A DNA stretch of 64,000 nucleotides from Stomorhina lunata (taxonomy: Eukaryota; Arthropoda; Insecta; Diptera; Rhiniidae). Numbering within the stretch: the stretch's first letter is position 1; every line of letters starts with the position of its first letter. A model generated the notes under the pieces. It searched no databases. It was not told the DNA's origin and worked only from the letters and a program-made list of their open reading frames with translations. Shown here piece by piece: positions 10,615 to 24,410 of the stretch. Made by a program: the position numbers and the translations under genes. The stretch is from contig OW121743.1 in assembly GCA_933228675.1 (NCBI GenBank), positions 86,514,319-86,578,318 on the forward strand. Direction: 5' to 3'.

Positions 10615-13320
10615 TCAAACGAAAAATTAAAAATTTCCTATAAAAATATGAAATTTTTGGAAAATTTCCTATTAAAATAAAAAATTTTTGAAAAATTTCA
10701 TATAAAAATAAGATAATTTTTAAAAATTTCCTGTAAAAATAAGAAATTTTTGAAAAATTTCCTAAAATATAAAAAAAAAATTTGTAAAATTTCCAACAAA
10801 AATAAGAAATTATTGTAAAATTTTTAAAAAAATTTTTAAAAAAATAAGAATTTTTTAAATAATTTCCTATAAAAACAAGAAAATTAAAAAAAAATCCTAT
10901 TTAAATAAGAAAATTTTTAAAAATTACCTAAAAAAAATAAAAAAAAAAAAATTTATAAATTTTTAAAAAAATTAAGTTTTGAAAAAATTCCTATAAAAGA
11001 AATTTTTTAAAAACTTCCTATAAAAATAAAAAATTATCAAAAAAAATCCTATAAAGATTAAAAAGTTTTGAAAATGTCTTTTAAAATAAGAAATTTTAGA
11101 AAAATTTTATATAAAATAAGAAACTTTTGAAAAATTTTTCAAAAATTTCTTATAAAAATAAAAAAAATCCTACAAAATTAAGAAATTTTTCAAAAATTTG
11201 CAACAAAATAAAGAAATTTTGAAAATTTTTTTATAGAAATAAGAAACTTTTTTAAAAATTATTTTTAAAAATATAAATTATTTAAAAAATTTGCTATAAA
11301 AATGGGAAATTTTTTAAATTTTTTTCTATCAAATAACAAATTCCTTAAAATTTTCCTATAAAAATAGGACATTTTTAAAAACTCTCCTAAAAAATAGCAA
11401 ATTTTTTAATAATTTCCTATAAAAGTAGGTCATTTTTCAAAAATTTTCTATAAAAATTGGCAATTTTTAAAAAATTTTTTATAAAAATAGGAAATTTTTG
11501 ACAAATTTTCATTAAAAAGAGGAAATTTTTTTAATTTTGAAAAAATTTCATATAAAAATAGGAAACTGTTGAAAAATTTCCTATAAAAATAGAAAGTTTT
11601 TGAAAAATTTCTTATAAAAATAGGAAATTTTTGAAAAATTTCTTCTAAAAATAAAAAATTTTTGAAAAATTTGTAGAAAATTTTTGAAAAATTTTCTATA
11701 AAAATAGGAAATTTTTGAAAAATTTCCTATAAAAATAGGAAATTTTTAAAAAATTTCCTTCAAAAGTTGGAAATTTTTGAAAAATTTCCTCTAAAAATTT
11801 GAAAATTTTTGAAAAATTTTCTATAAAAATAAAAAAATTTTAAAAATTTTCTATTTTTATAAAAATAGAAAATTTTTAAAAATTTTCTATAAAAAAAAAA
11901 TTTTTTTAATTTTCTATACAAATAAAAAATTTTAAAAAATTTCCTATAAGAACAGGAAATTTTTGAAAAATTTCCTATAATAACAGGAAGCTTTGAAAAA
12001 TTTTCCTATAAAAATATGAAAATTTTGAAAAATTTTCTATAAAAATAGGAATTTTTTGAAAAATTTCCTATAAAAATAGGAATTTTTTGAAAAATTTCCA
12101 AAAAAAAAAGGAAATTTTTCAAAAAATTCGTATAAAAAAAGGACATTTTTAAAAAACTTTGCATAAAAAACAAATTTTTGAAAAAATTCCTACAAAAGTA
12201 AATTTTTGAAAAATTTCCTATAAAAAGTAAATTTCTGAAAAATTTCTTATAAAAAATAAATTTTTGAAAAATTTCCTATAAAAATTAAATTATTAAAAAA
12301 TTTCCTATAAAAATTAAATTTTTTAAAAATTTCCTATAAAAATTAAATTTTTAAAAAATTTTTTATAAATTGTAAATTTTTGAAAAATTTCCTACAAACA
12401 GTAAATTTTTGAAAAATTTTCTATAAAAATAGGATTTTTTTTTTAAATACTTATAAAAATATAAAATTGTTGAAAAATTTCCTATAAAAATAGGATTTTT
12501 TTTTTAATTTTATATTAGAATAGAAAATTTTTGAAAAATTTCTTATAGAAATATGAAATTTATGAAAAATTTCTTATAAAAATAGGAAATTTTTGAAAAA
12601 TTTCCTATAAAAATAGGAATTTTTTTAAAAAATTTTATATATAAATAGGAAATTCTTGAAAAATTTCTTATCAAAATATGAAATTTTTGAAAAATTTCTT
12701 ATAAAAATAGGAAATTTTTGAAAAATTTCTTATAAAAATGGGAAATTTTTGAAAAATTTCCTATAAAAATAAGAAATTTTTGAAAAATTTTCTATAAAAG
12801 TAAGAAATTTTTTAAAAATTTCTTATAAAAATTAGAAGTTTTTGAAAAATTTCCTATAAAAATAAGAAATTTTTGAAAAATTTTCTATAAAAATAGGAAA
12901 TTTTTGAAAAGTTTCCTATAAAAATAAGAAATTTTTTAAAATTTTCTTATAAAAATAAGAAATTTTTGAAAAATTTTCCAATAAAAATAAGAAATTTTTG
13001 AAAAATTTTCTATAAACATTTAAAAATTTTTGAAAAAATTGCCATAAAAATAAGAAATTTTTTAAAAATTTCCTTTAAAAATTAGATATTTTTAAAAAAT
13101 TTCCAATAAAATTAATTTAAAAATTTCCTATAAAAATAAAAAAATTGTAAAATTTCCGGTAAAGATAAGAAAGTTTTGAAAAATTTTCTATTAAATTTAA
13201 AGTTGTTGAAAGTTTTCTATAAAAATAAGAGTTTGTTGAAAAAATTGTATAAATATTTGCAATATTTATACAATTGTTTTGATAAATTTCCTATTAAAAT
13301 ATAAAATTTTTGAATAATAA
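10615..13320. repeat. 31-bp quasi-palindromic satellite, block 3 (part of copy A)
   Basis: Same monomer as the earlier blocks, almost all in the central-G orientation. The left half (10615-11520) is strongly decayed with deletions; the right half is better kept. Variants with shortened linkers AAAAAGTAAA and AAAATTAAA occur at about 12180-12360. The part from about 12290 onward aligns with 30950-31960 in copy B. Confidence 0.92.
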
Positions 13321-14924
13321 GCTATCTACCCAGTGAACAGGATCTCAAATTTTTTGGATTTGATTTAAAATTGTTTTTTTAGAATCAAAAGTAATAAGAA
13401 ACCTGAGTTCTTGGAATTATAATAACATGAAAAGAAAGTTGTATAAAATATTCAATTTTCTTGATTTAAGAAATTTGTATTAATATTTTTTAGAAATTAG
13501 TGACGGCTCGTCACTTCTTAAAATTTGAAATAAACAACTAAGTTTTTGTTTAAATTTTAGGAAGACTTAGCTAGTCTTTTTTTTAATTTAGTATTTGTTT
13601 TTTAATATGTGTTATTTTTTTTAGAGAATTAGTTATTAAAAAAAACAATATTGCTTTTATATTTCTGAAACAATAATTTAAGCGCTTTAAATTTGTTACT
13701 CATGTATAATTTCTGTTCAAATGATTACTCAAAAGAAAATTTAAATGAAAAAGAAAACTTTATCCGTAGCAACTTATCGTCATGTACAAAGAAAATAAAA
13801 TTATAAAGAACTTTGTATTGTCTCTATGCTATTGTCTGTTTCATGCAAAATTTTGCAGTTGGAAAAAACATTTTTCATTCAACTTTATTTATACTTTGTA
13901 CCACACGGCGTATGAATATTGTTTCAGTTTCTTTTGCGTTTTATGTTAATCATACGCACGATATAGTCGTTTTTATAAATATTGATTCTTTGCTGCAATA
14001 GACGTATAACTTATACATACATACATATATGAATGTATAATTTGAAAATAGGCGGGTCAGTAAGTTCATGACTTTTATAATTTCCAGCCTCTTAACCCTA
14101 GAGGGCTAACATATGAAACAACCGCGAAAAATTGTTGTTACTGCAACCCCCAAAAAGGTATTAAGCGATAGTTATAAAAGTAAATTTTACAAATGTAAGC
14201 AAAAACATGAAGGGAAAAAAACTTTTTTAATTATATAGTAAAACTGCAACAAAAAAATGTGCGAAACTTTTAATTTAATTTTTGTGCATAAAAAAGTGCT
14301 AATTATAAATAAAACTCTGTAATGCAAACAGACATTTTTCACATTCGCATGCGAAATGCGCTCTCCCATGAAATGCAATTATTTTTATTTAAACAAGTAT
14401 TTACGCAAATGAGTATAAATATTTAATTCATACAATTTGCTGAAGTTTTTTGCTTATTTTTTTATTTATTTTAATTTAATTTTCATTTATTTACTTTATA
14501 TAATTCATTGTTGTAAATCACAAAGATTGAAAAAGTTTATAAAATATTGATTACAATGAATTGTTGACGAAAATTGTTTAAATATAATGGCAAAAAAAAG
14601 AATATTTACAAGGTTGCGGGTAAATAGTCAACAGCGTATAGTCATATGAGGGTATAAAATTCCGTTTTCTCATTATTATTATATATTTATTTAATATGTA
14701 TTTATTACATATAATATAAACGTTAATTAAATATTTTTATGAAATACTGATTCTGTGGTATTTACCACGCTCGTTAAAACATTAAATCTTTTTAATATTT
14801 TCCTTTTTTTATTTTGGGAAAATTTATTTTAATGATGGCCAAGAAGCTCAATTTAATGCGTATTCATGTTGCTAAATATTTTGTTAATTTATTTGGATCG
14901 TTTTTATGTATTTTAGATTAAGAA
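13321..14924. other. spacer 1 of copy A, non-coding
   Basis: Non-repetitive AT-rich sequence, present again in copy B at 31961-32985 and 35675-36187 (interrupted there by piggyBac). Small hairpins are visible: AGTGACG/CGTCACT with a 3-base loop (13499-13515) and AAGACT/AGTCTT around TAGCT near 13562. A quasi-palindrome TTAACCCTAGAGGGCTAA lies near 14093. No gene was recognised. Confidence 0.6.
14389..14392. other. empty TTAA target site matching the piggyBac insertion in copy B
   Basis: Flanks read 'atttttatTTAAacaagtatttac'. In copy B the same flanks carry the piggyBac element with TTAA on each side (32986-32989, 35671-35674). This is the exact pre-insertion site and shows clean TTAA-specific integration. 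Confidence 0.95.
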
Positions 14925-16155
14925 AAAAAAATATTTTTATCAAAAATTTTAATATAGAAAATATTTTTATAGAAAATTTTTCCTAAGAAAAATATTCTTA
15001 TAGACAATTGTTCAATAGAAAAATATTTTAATAGAAAATTTTGGAATAGCAAAATATTTTTATGGAAAATTTTTCTGTAGAAAATCATTTTTACCGAAAA
15101 CTTTTCTATAGTAAAATATTTTTATAGAAATTTTTTTTGTTAAATATTTTTATGGGCATTTTTTCCAAAGAAAGATATTTTTATAGAAAAATATTTTGAT
15201 CGATTTTGTTCTATAGAAATATATCTTATCAAACATTTTTGTATAGAAAAATATTTTAACCAAAAATTTGTCTATAGAAAAATATTTTTTTATGGAAAAT
15301 TTTTCTATAGAAAAATATTTTTATCGAAAATTTTTCTATAGAAAAATTTTTTGTCGAAATTTTTTTTGCAGAAAAATATTTTAATAAAATTTTTTTCTTA
15401 ATAAAAAAACATTTATCGAAAGTTTTTCTATAGAAAAATATTTCTAGAGAAAATTTTTTGTAGAAAAATATTTTTATCAAAAATTTTTCTATAGAAAAAT
15501 ATTTTTATCAAAATTTTTTCTATAGAAAAATATTTTAATCGAAAATTTTTCGATAGAAAAATATTTTTATCGAAAAGTTTTCTATAGCAAAATATTTTAA
15601 TCAAAAATTTTTCTATAGCAAAATATTTTGGTCAAAAATTTTTCAATAGGAAAATATATTTATCGAAAACTTATCCGTACAAAAATATTTCTATCAAACA
15701 TTTTTCTGTAGTAAAATGTTTTTATTGAAATTTTAATGTAGTAAAATATTTTTATCGAAAACTATTCTTTAGAAATGTATTTTTTTTTTAATTTTTCTAT
15801 AGAAAAATACTTTTATCGAAAAATTTTCTATAGAAAAATACTTTTATCGAAAATTTTTCTTTAGAAAAATATTTTTATCGAAAAATTTTCTATAGAAAAA
15901 TATTTTTATCGAAAACTTTTCGGTAGAAAAATATTTTTATTTTACATTTTTCTATAGAAAGATATTTCTATCGAAAATTTTTCTATAGAAAAATATTTCT
16001 ATCGAAAAATTTTTTATAGAAAAATATTTTTATCGAAAAATTGTCTATAGAAAAATATTTTTTTATCGATTTGGTTCTATAGAAAAATACATTTATATTT
16101 CTATCGAAAATTTTTCTATATAAAAATATTTCTATCGAAAATTTTTCTATAGAAA
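14925..16155 (-). repeat. CTATAG-type 31-bp satellite, decayed and inverted left margin (copy A)
   Basis: Monomers read TATCGAAAA-TTTTTCTATAGAAAAATA on the plus strand, which is the reverse complement of the core array to the right. They are heavily diverged at the left edge and become regular towards 16150. Each keeps the palindrome TTTTTCTATAGAAAAA or a close variant. Confidence 0.9.
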
Positions 16156-19100
16156 AATATTTTTTCGATAGAAATATTTTTCTATAGAAAAATTTTCGAT
16201 AGAAATATTTTTCTATAGAAAAATTTTCGACAGAAATATTTTTCTATAGAAAAATTTTCGACAGAAATATTTTTCTATAGAAAAATTTTCGACAGAAATA
16301 TTTTTCTATAGAAAAATTTTCGACAGAAATATTTTTCTATAGAAAAATTTTCGACAGAAATATTTTTCTATAGAAAAATTTTCGACAGAAATATTTTTCT
16401 ATAGAAAAATTTTCGACAGAAATATTTTTCTATAGAAAAATTTTCGACAGAAATATTTTTCTATAGAAAAATTTTCGACAGAAATATTTTTCTATAGAAA
16501 AATTTTCGACAGAAATATTTTTCTATAGAAAAATTTTCGACAGAAATATTTTTCTATAGAAAAATTTTCGACAGAAATATTTTTCTATAGAAAAATTTTC
16601 GACAGAAATATTTTTCTATAGAAAAATTTTCGACAGAAATATTTTTCTATAGAAAAATTTTCGACAGAAATATTTTTCTATAGAAAAATTTTCGACAGAA
16701 ATATTTTTCTATAGAAAAATTTTCGACAGAAATATTTTTCTATAGAAAAATTTTCGACAGAAATATTTTTCTATAGAAAAATTTTCGACAGAAATATTTT
16801 TCTATAGAAAAATTTTCGACAGAAATATTTTTCTATAGAAAAATTTTCGACAGAAATATTTTTCTATAGAAAAATTTTCGACAGAAATATTTTTCTATAG
16901 AAAAATTTTCGACAGAAATATTTTTCTATAGAAAAATTTTCGACAGAAATATTTTTCTATAGAAAAATTTTCGACAGAAATATTTTTCTATAGAAAAATT
17001 TTCGACAGAAATATTTTTCTATAGAAAAATTTTCGACAGAAATATTTTTCTATAGAAAAATTTTCGACAGAAATATTTTTCTATAGAAAAATTTTCGACA
17101 GAAATATTTTTCTATAGAAAAATTTTCGACAGAAATATTTTTCTATAGAAAAATTTTCGACAGAAATATTTTTCTATAGAAAAATTTTCGACAGAAATAT
17201 TTTTCTATAGAAAAATTTTCGACAGAAATATTTTTCTATAGAAAAATTTTCGACAGAAATATTTTTCTATAGAAAAATTTTCGACAGAAATATTTTCGAC
17301 AGAAATATTTTTCTATAGAAAAATTTTCGACAGAAATATTTTTCTATAGAAAAATTTTCGACAGAAATATTTTTCTATAGAAAAATTTTCGACAGAAATA
17401 TTTTTCTATAGAAAAATTTTCGACAGAAATATTTTTCTATAGAAAAATTTTCGACAGAAATATTTTTCTATAGAAAAATTTTCGACAGAAATATTTTTCT
17501 ATAGAAAAATTTTCGACAGAAATATTTTTCTATAGAAAAATTTTCGATAGAAATATTTTTCTATAGAAAAATTTTCGATAGAAATATTTTTCTATAGAAA
17601 CATTTTCGATAGAAATATTTTTCTATAGAAAAATTTTCGTTAGAAATATTTTTCTATAGAAAAATTTTCGATAGAAATATTTTTCTATAGAAAAATTTTC
17701 GTTAGAAATATTTTTCTATAGAAAAATTTTCGATAGAAATATTTTTCTATAGAAAAATTTTCGATAGAAATATTTTTCTATAGAAAAATTTTCGATAGAA
17801 ATATTTTTCTATAGAAAAATTTTCGATAGAAATATTTTTCTATAGAAAAATTTTCGATAGAAATATTTTTCTATAGAAAAATTTTCGATAGAAATATTTT
17901 TCTATAGAAAAATTTTCGATAGAAATATTTTTCTATAGAAAAATTTTCGATAGAAATATTTTTCTATAGAAAAATTTTCGATAGAAATATTTTTCTATAG
18001 AAAAATTTTCGATAGAAATATTTTTCTATAGAAAAATTTTCGATAGAAATATTTTTCTATAGAAAAATTTTCGATAGAAATATTTTTCTATAGAAAAATT
18101 TTCGATAGAAATATTTTTCTATAGAAAAATTTTCGATAGAAATATTTTTCTATAGAAAAATTTTCGATAGAAATATTTTTCTATAGAAAAATTTTCGATA
18201 GAAAAATTTTCGATAGAAAAAATTTTCGACAGAAATATTTTTCTATAGAAAAATTTTCGACAGAAATATTTTTCTATAGAAAAATTTTCGACAGAAATAT
18301 TTTTCTATAGAAAAATTTTCGACAGAAATATTTTTCTATAGAAAAATTTTCGACAGAAATATTTTTCTATAGAAAAATTTTCGACAGAAATATTTTTCTA
18401 TAGAAAAATTTTCGACAGAAATATTTTTCTATAGAAAAATTTTCGACAGAAATATTTTTCTATAGAAAAATTTTCGACAGAAATATTTTTCTATAGAAAA
18501 ATTTTCGACAGAAATATTTTTCTATAGAAAAATTTTCGACAGAAATATTTTTCTATAGAAAAATTTTCGACAGAAATATTTTTCTATAGAAAAATTTTCG
18601 ACAGAAATATTTTTCTATAGAAAAATTTTCGACAGAAATATTTTTCTATAGAAAAATTTTCGACAGAAATATTTTTCTATAGAAAAATTTTCGACAGAAA
18701 TATTTTTCTATAGAAAAATTTTCGACAGAAATATTTTTCTATAGAAAAATTTTCGACAGAAATATTTTTCTATAGAAAAATTTTCGACAGAAATATTTTT
18801 CTATAGAAAAATTTTCGACAGAAATATTTTTCTATAGAAAAATTTTCGACAGAAATATTTTTCTATAGAAAAATTTTCGACAGAAATATTTTTCTATAGA
18901 AAAATTTTCGACAGAAATATTTTTCTATAGAAAAATTTTCGACAGAAATATTTTTCTATAGAAAAATTTTCGACAGAAATATTTTTCTATAGAAAAATTT
19001 TCGACAGAAATATTTTTCTATAGAAAAATTTTCGACAGAAATATTTTTCTATAGAAAAATTTTCGACAGAAATATTTTTCTATAGAAAAATTTTCGACAG

Positions 19101-22100
19101 AAATATTTTTCTATAGAAAAATTTTCGACAGAAATATTTTTCTATAGAAAAATTTTCGACAGAAATATTTTTCTATAGAAAAATTTTCGACAGAAATATT
19201 TTTCTATAGAAAAATTTTCGACAGAAATATTTTTCTATAGAAAAATTTTCGACAGAAATATTTTTCTATAGAAAAATTTTCGACAGAAATATTTTTCTAT
19301 AGAAAAATTTTCGACAGAAATATTTTTCTATAGAAAAATTTTCGACAGAAATATTTTTCTATAGAAAAATTTTCGACAGAAATATTTTTCTATAGAAAAA
19401 TTTTCGACAGAAATATTTTTCTATAGAAAAATTTTCGACAGAAATATTTTTCTATAGAAAAATTTTCGACAGAAATATTTTTCTATAGAAAAATTTTCGA
19501 CAGAAATATTTTTCTATAGAAAAATTTTCGACAGAAATATTTTTCTATAGAAAAATTTTCGACAGAAATATTTTTCTATAGAAAAATTTTCGACAGAAAT
19601 ATTTTTCTATAGAAAAATTTTCGACAGAAATATTTTTCTATAGAAAAATTTTCGACAGAAATATTTTTCTATAGAAAAATTTTCGACAGAAATATTTTTC
19701 TATAGAAAAATTTTCGACAGAAATATTTTTCTATAGAAAAATTTTCGACAGAAATATTTTTCTATAGAAAAATTTTCGACAGAAATATTTTTCTATAGAA
19801 AAATTTTCGACAGAAATATTTTTCTATAGAAAAATTTTCGACAGAAATATTTTTCTATAGAAAAATTTTCGACAGAAATATTTTTCTATAGAAAAATTTT
19901 CGACAGAAATATTTTTCTATAGAAAAATTTTCGACAGAAATATTTTTCTATAGAAAAATTTTCGACAGAAATATTTTTCTATAGAAAAATTTTCGACAGA
20001 AATATTTTTCTATAGAAAAATTTTCGACAGAAATATTTTTCTATAGAAAAATTTTCGACAGAAATATTTTTCTATAGAAAAATTTTCGACAGAAATATTT
20101 TTCTATAGAAAAATTTTCGACAGAAATATTTTTCTATAGAAAAATTTTCGACAGAAATATTTTTCTATAGAAAAATTTTCGACAGAAATATTTTTCTATA
20201 GAAAAATTTTCGACAGAAATATTTTTCTATAGAAAAATTTTCGACAGAAATATTTTTCTATAGAAAAATTTTCGACAGAAATATTTTTCTATAGAAAAAT
20301 TTTCGACAGAAATATTTTTCTATAGAAAAATTTTCGACAGAAATATTTTTCTATAGAAAAATTTTCGACAGAAATATTTTTCTATAGAAAAATTTTCGAC
20401 AGAAATATTTTTCTATAGTAAAAATTTTCGACAGAAATATTTTTCTATAGAAAAATTTTCGACAGAAATATTTTTCTATAGAAAAATTTTCGACAGAAAT
20501 ATTTTTCTATAGAAAAATTTTCGACAGAAATATTTTTCTATAGAAAAATTTTCGACAGAAATATTTTTCTATAGAAAAATTTTCGACAGAAATATTTTTC
20601 TATAGAAAAATTTTCGACAGAAATATTTTTCTATAGAAAAATTTTCGACAGAAATATTTTTCTATAGAAAAATTTTCGACAGAAATATTTTTCTATAGAA
20701 AAATTTTCGACAGAAATATTTTTCTATAGAAAAATTTTCGACAGAAATATTTTTCTATAGAAAAATTTTCGACAGAAATATTTTTCTATAGAAAAATTTT
20801 CGACAGAAATATTTTTCTATAGAAAAATTTTCGATAGAAATATTTTTCTATAGAAAAATTTTCGATAGAAATATTTTTCTATAGAAAAATTTTCGATAGA
20901 AATATTTTTCTATAGAAAAATTTTCGATAGAAATATTTTTCTATAGAAAAATTTTCGATAGAAATATTTTTCTATAGAAAAATTTTCGATAGAAATATTT
21001 TTCTATAGAAAAATTTTCGATAGAAATATTTTTCTATAGAAAAATTTTCGATAGAAATATTTTTCTATAGAAAAATTTTCGATAGAAATATTTTTCTATA
21101 GAAAAATTTTCGATAGAAATATTTTTCTATAGAAAAATTTTCGATAGAAATATTTTTCTATAGAAAAATTTTCAATAGAAATATTTTTCTATAGAAAAAT
21201 TTTCAATAGAAATATTTTTCTATAGAAAAATTTTCGATAGAAATATTTTTCTATAGCAAAATTTTCGATAGAAATATTTTTCTATAGAAAAATTTTCGAT
21301 AGAAATATTTTTCTATAGAAAAATTTTCGATAGAAATATTTTTCTATAGAAAAATTTTCGATAGAAATATTTTTCTATAGAAAAATTTTCGAGAGAAATA
21401 TTTTTCTATAGAAAAATTTTCGATAGAAATATTTTTCTATAGAAAAATTTTCGATAGAAATATTTTTCTATAGAAAAATTTTCGATAGAAATATTTTTCT
21501 ATAGAAAAATTTTCGATAGAAATATTTTTCTATAGAAAAATTTTCGATAGAAATATTTTTCTATAGAAAAATTTTCGATAGAAATATTTTTCTATAGAAA
21601 AATTTTCGATAGAAATATTTTTCTATAGAAAAATTTTCGATAGAAATATTTTTCTATAGAAAAATTTTCGATAGAAATATTTTTCTATAGAAAAATTTTC
21701 GATAGAAATATTTTTCTATAGAAAAATTTTCGATAGAAATATTTTTCTATAGAAAAATTTTCGATAGAAATATTTTTCTATAGAAAAATTTTCGATAGAA
21801 ATATTTTTCTATAGAAAAATTTTCGATAGAAATATTTTTCTATAGAAAAATTTTCGATAGAAATATTTTTCTATAGAAAAATTTTCGATAGAAATATTTT
21901 TCTATAGAAAAATTTTCGATAGAAATATTTTTCTATAGAAAAATTTTCGATAGAAATATTTTTCTATAGAAAAATTTTCGATAGAAATAATTTTCTATAG
22001 AAAAATTTTCGATAGAAATATTTTTCTATAGAAAAATTTTCGATAGAAATATTTTTCTATAGAAAAATTTTCGATAGAAATATTTTTCTATAGAAAAATT

Positions 22101-22690
22101 TTCGATAGAAATATTTTTCTATAGAAAAATTTTCGATAGAAATATTTTTCTATAGAAAAATTTTCGATAGAAATATTTTTCTATAGAAAAATTTTCGATA
22201 GAAATAATTTTCTATAGAAAAATTTTCGATAGAAATATTTTTCTATAGAAAAATTTTCGATAGAAAATATTTTTCTATAGAAAAATTTTCGATAGAAATA
22301 TTTTTCTATAGAAAAATTTTCGATAGAAAAATTTTCGATAGAAATATTTTTCTATAGAAAAATTTTCGATAGAAATATTTTTCTATAGAAAAATTTTCGA
22401 TAGAAATATTTTTCTATAGAAAAATTTTCGATAGAAATATTTTTCTATAGAAAAATTTTCGATAGAAATATTTTTCTATAGAAAAATTTTCGATAGAAAT
22501 ATTTTTCTATCTAAAACTTTTCTTTAGAAAAGTATTTTTTTTAATTTTTCTATAGAAAAATGCTTTTGTCAAAAATTATTTTATAGAAAAATATTTTTAT
22601 CGAACATTTTTCTATAGAAACTATAGAAAAATAATTTTATCGAGCATTTTTTAATAGAAAAATATTTTTATTGAAATTTTTTTTTATTGA
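16156..22690 (+). repeat. CTATAG-type 31-bp satellite, homogeneous core (copy A)
   Basis: About 200 tandem 31-bp monomers. Each contains the perfect palindrome TTTTTCTATAGAAAAA followed by TTTTCGACAG or TTTTCGATAG. The two subfamilies lie in blocks: GACAG from about 16230 to 17545, GATAG to about 18210, GACAG to about 20830, GATAG to about 22510. Short monomer deletions occur at about 17285, 18190 and 22325. The last ~170 bases are a decayed margin. No coding. Confidence 0.95.
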
Positions 22691-24410
22691 AAACACAAAA
22701 ACACCAAAAAGATAGGGGGTACGCCTGTCGCTCAAATGAAAGTGCGTTAGTCCCTCAACGAGAAGTACTATTTTCCATATCTTGAAAAAGCTGTGTATTG
22801 AAAATATTTGAAATCGGTATATAATACTTTTACTTATTTTCAAGAAATTTTCATTTGTATAATACTTTAAATTTTCTTATTTTCCTTAGAATCGGTTGGG
22901 ATCGATTTGGTGCTTTTTAATGTATAAATAATAAACAGTATAATAAATATTTAAAAAATGTGTAATCTATAAATATCAAAAAAAAAAACATTATTTATTT
23001 TACTTATGCATATAAAACACTTTAATTTTATAATATAATTTAACACTGCAGCAACAATTTATTCAAAATAAATATGTATTTTTTGGCAAAATATAAAGAC
23101 ACATTTGAATTTATGTCAAACAAGCGCCACGTGTTGTTACATGAAATAAAATATGAATAGAAAACAAATAGAAAAATGTTAATTTACATAAAGTTATATA
23201 TCAAATATTATGACAAGGTATTTTAGATTTTTTTTTATGCTTCTATTTAAAATTTATTTTATATGAAAATTTATTTATTTATTTGTATTGCAGTAAAATT
23301 TTGTTATTTACGGATGTATTGTATATAAGTGGTAATGTAAATGTGTATATTTATTGAAATGCATGTATAGTAATGTAATAAATATATAAACATATGTATT
23401 CTGTATGAGTATATGAATAAATAACAAAATTGTTCACTCTTGATTTAATTTAAAACAAAATTTCCGTTTGAAGTTATTTCTGGCAAATGATACACTTGGG
23501 ACAAGTTGAAACAAATTTCAATTGCAAAATACATACAAATTTACTATATTTAAAAAAATTGCAAAAATAAGTTCAAGTACTTATGCAAATATAAATATAC
23601 ATATTCGACTAAGTTTTTTTAAAGGTTCTTTATAATAAATACAAAAATTTTATTAAACAAAAAGCTCTTGTAACATTTTTTTATATAAAAATTTCAGAAC
23701 CGTAAATTTTGTCCTAAGTGTATGCATGTTTTTAAAAAAAAAACTTACATTAAGGCTTAAAAAATTCAAATTTGATATATTTTTTATATTTTTCTATGCA
23801 TTTGGGTAAAAACATTTTTATATAAACTTTTATACTTTTACAAACACACACAAATCCAATGCCAAGCAAATATTTTCATAATATTTTGCAAAAATATCAC
23901 AAGATATTATTTAAAATTTTCCCATAAATCCAATTAGCTTTAGTTTCAATCAAAACTTTTAATTTGTTCAGTTTCGAAACTGTGAAAAATTTTTACTCAT
24001 ATTTACTTTTACTTAAATAGAAGCTGTTTTGATTAGTTTCACATAAAACTTGAAAACATTAAAAAAAAATATATTGAAAAATAAAATCAGCAGCAAAAAC
24101 TTTTGCCATAAAATGGAAAATATTTGCCAAAGATGACGGGGGATAAAATGCGTAGCTACAGGCGTATTAAATACTCACGAAGGGCCAAATCTAAAAGCAA
24201 ATATTAAAAATAAAATTTGTAAATTAGTTTTCTAAAAACTTTATCAAAAAAAATTTTCCGCGATAAAACCAAGAGAAAATCAGCTTAGAAATGTTTAATG
24301 CAGTTATGCAATTTTCATGGAATTTTTTTAATAAATTGGAAAAATTTAAATAAATGAAATAAGCTCAATGTAACGAAAAGCCTAGAATGATATACTAATT
24401 TAATTACAGT
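22691..24410. other. spacer 2 of copy A, non-coding
   Basis: Non-repetitive AT-rich spacer, nearly identical to 44178-45895. It contains a conspicuous GC-richer island at 22711-22768. A 68-codon minus-strand frame crosses it (22637-22843), but it begins in satellite and its copy in B differs at several residues, so it is not called as a gene. Confidence 0.6.

Noticed and set aside
14088..14110. TTAACCCTAGAGGGCTAA as another TTAA-element end
   Set aside because: Resembles a piggyBac terminus but no partner end was found; it is likely a chance quasi-palindrome.
14187..14378. 63-codon frame identical in copies A and B
   Set aside because: Identity reflects the segmental duplication or haplotypes; AT-driven composition and no domain.
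16156..22690. CRISPR array from regular spacing
   Set aside because: Units are contiguous near-identical satellite monomers with no unique spacers and no cas genes, in an animal genome.
22637..22843. 68-codon minus-strand frame, with near-copy at 44124-44330
   Set aside because: Kept in both copies only because the DNA is duplicated; it starts in satellite, and the copies differ at several residues without sign of selection.
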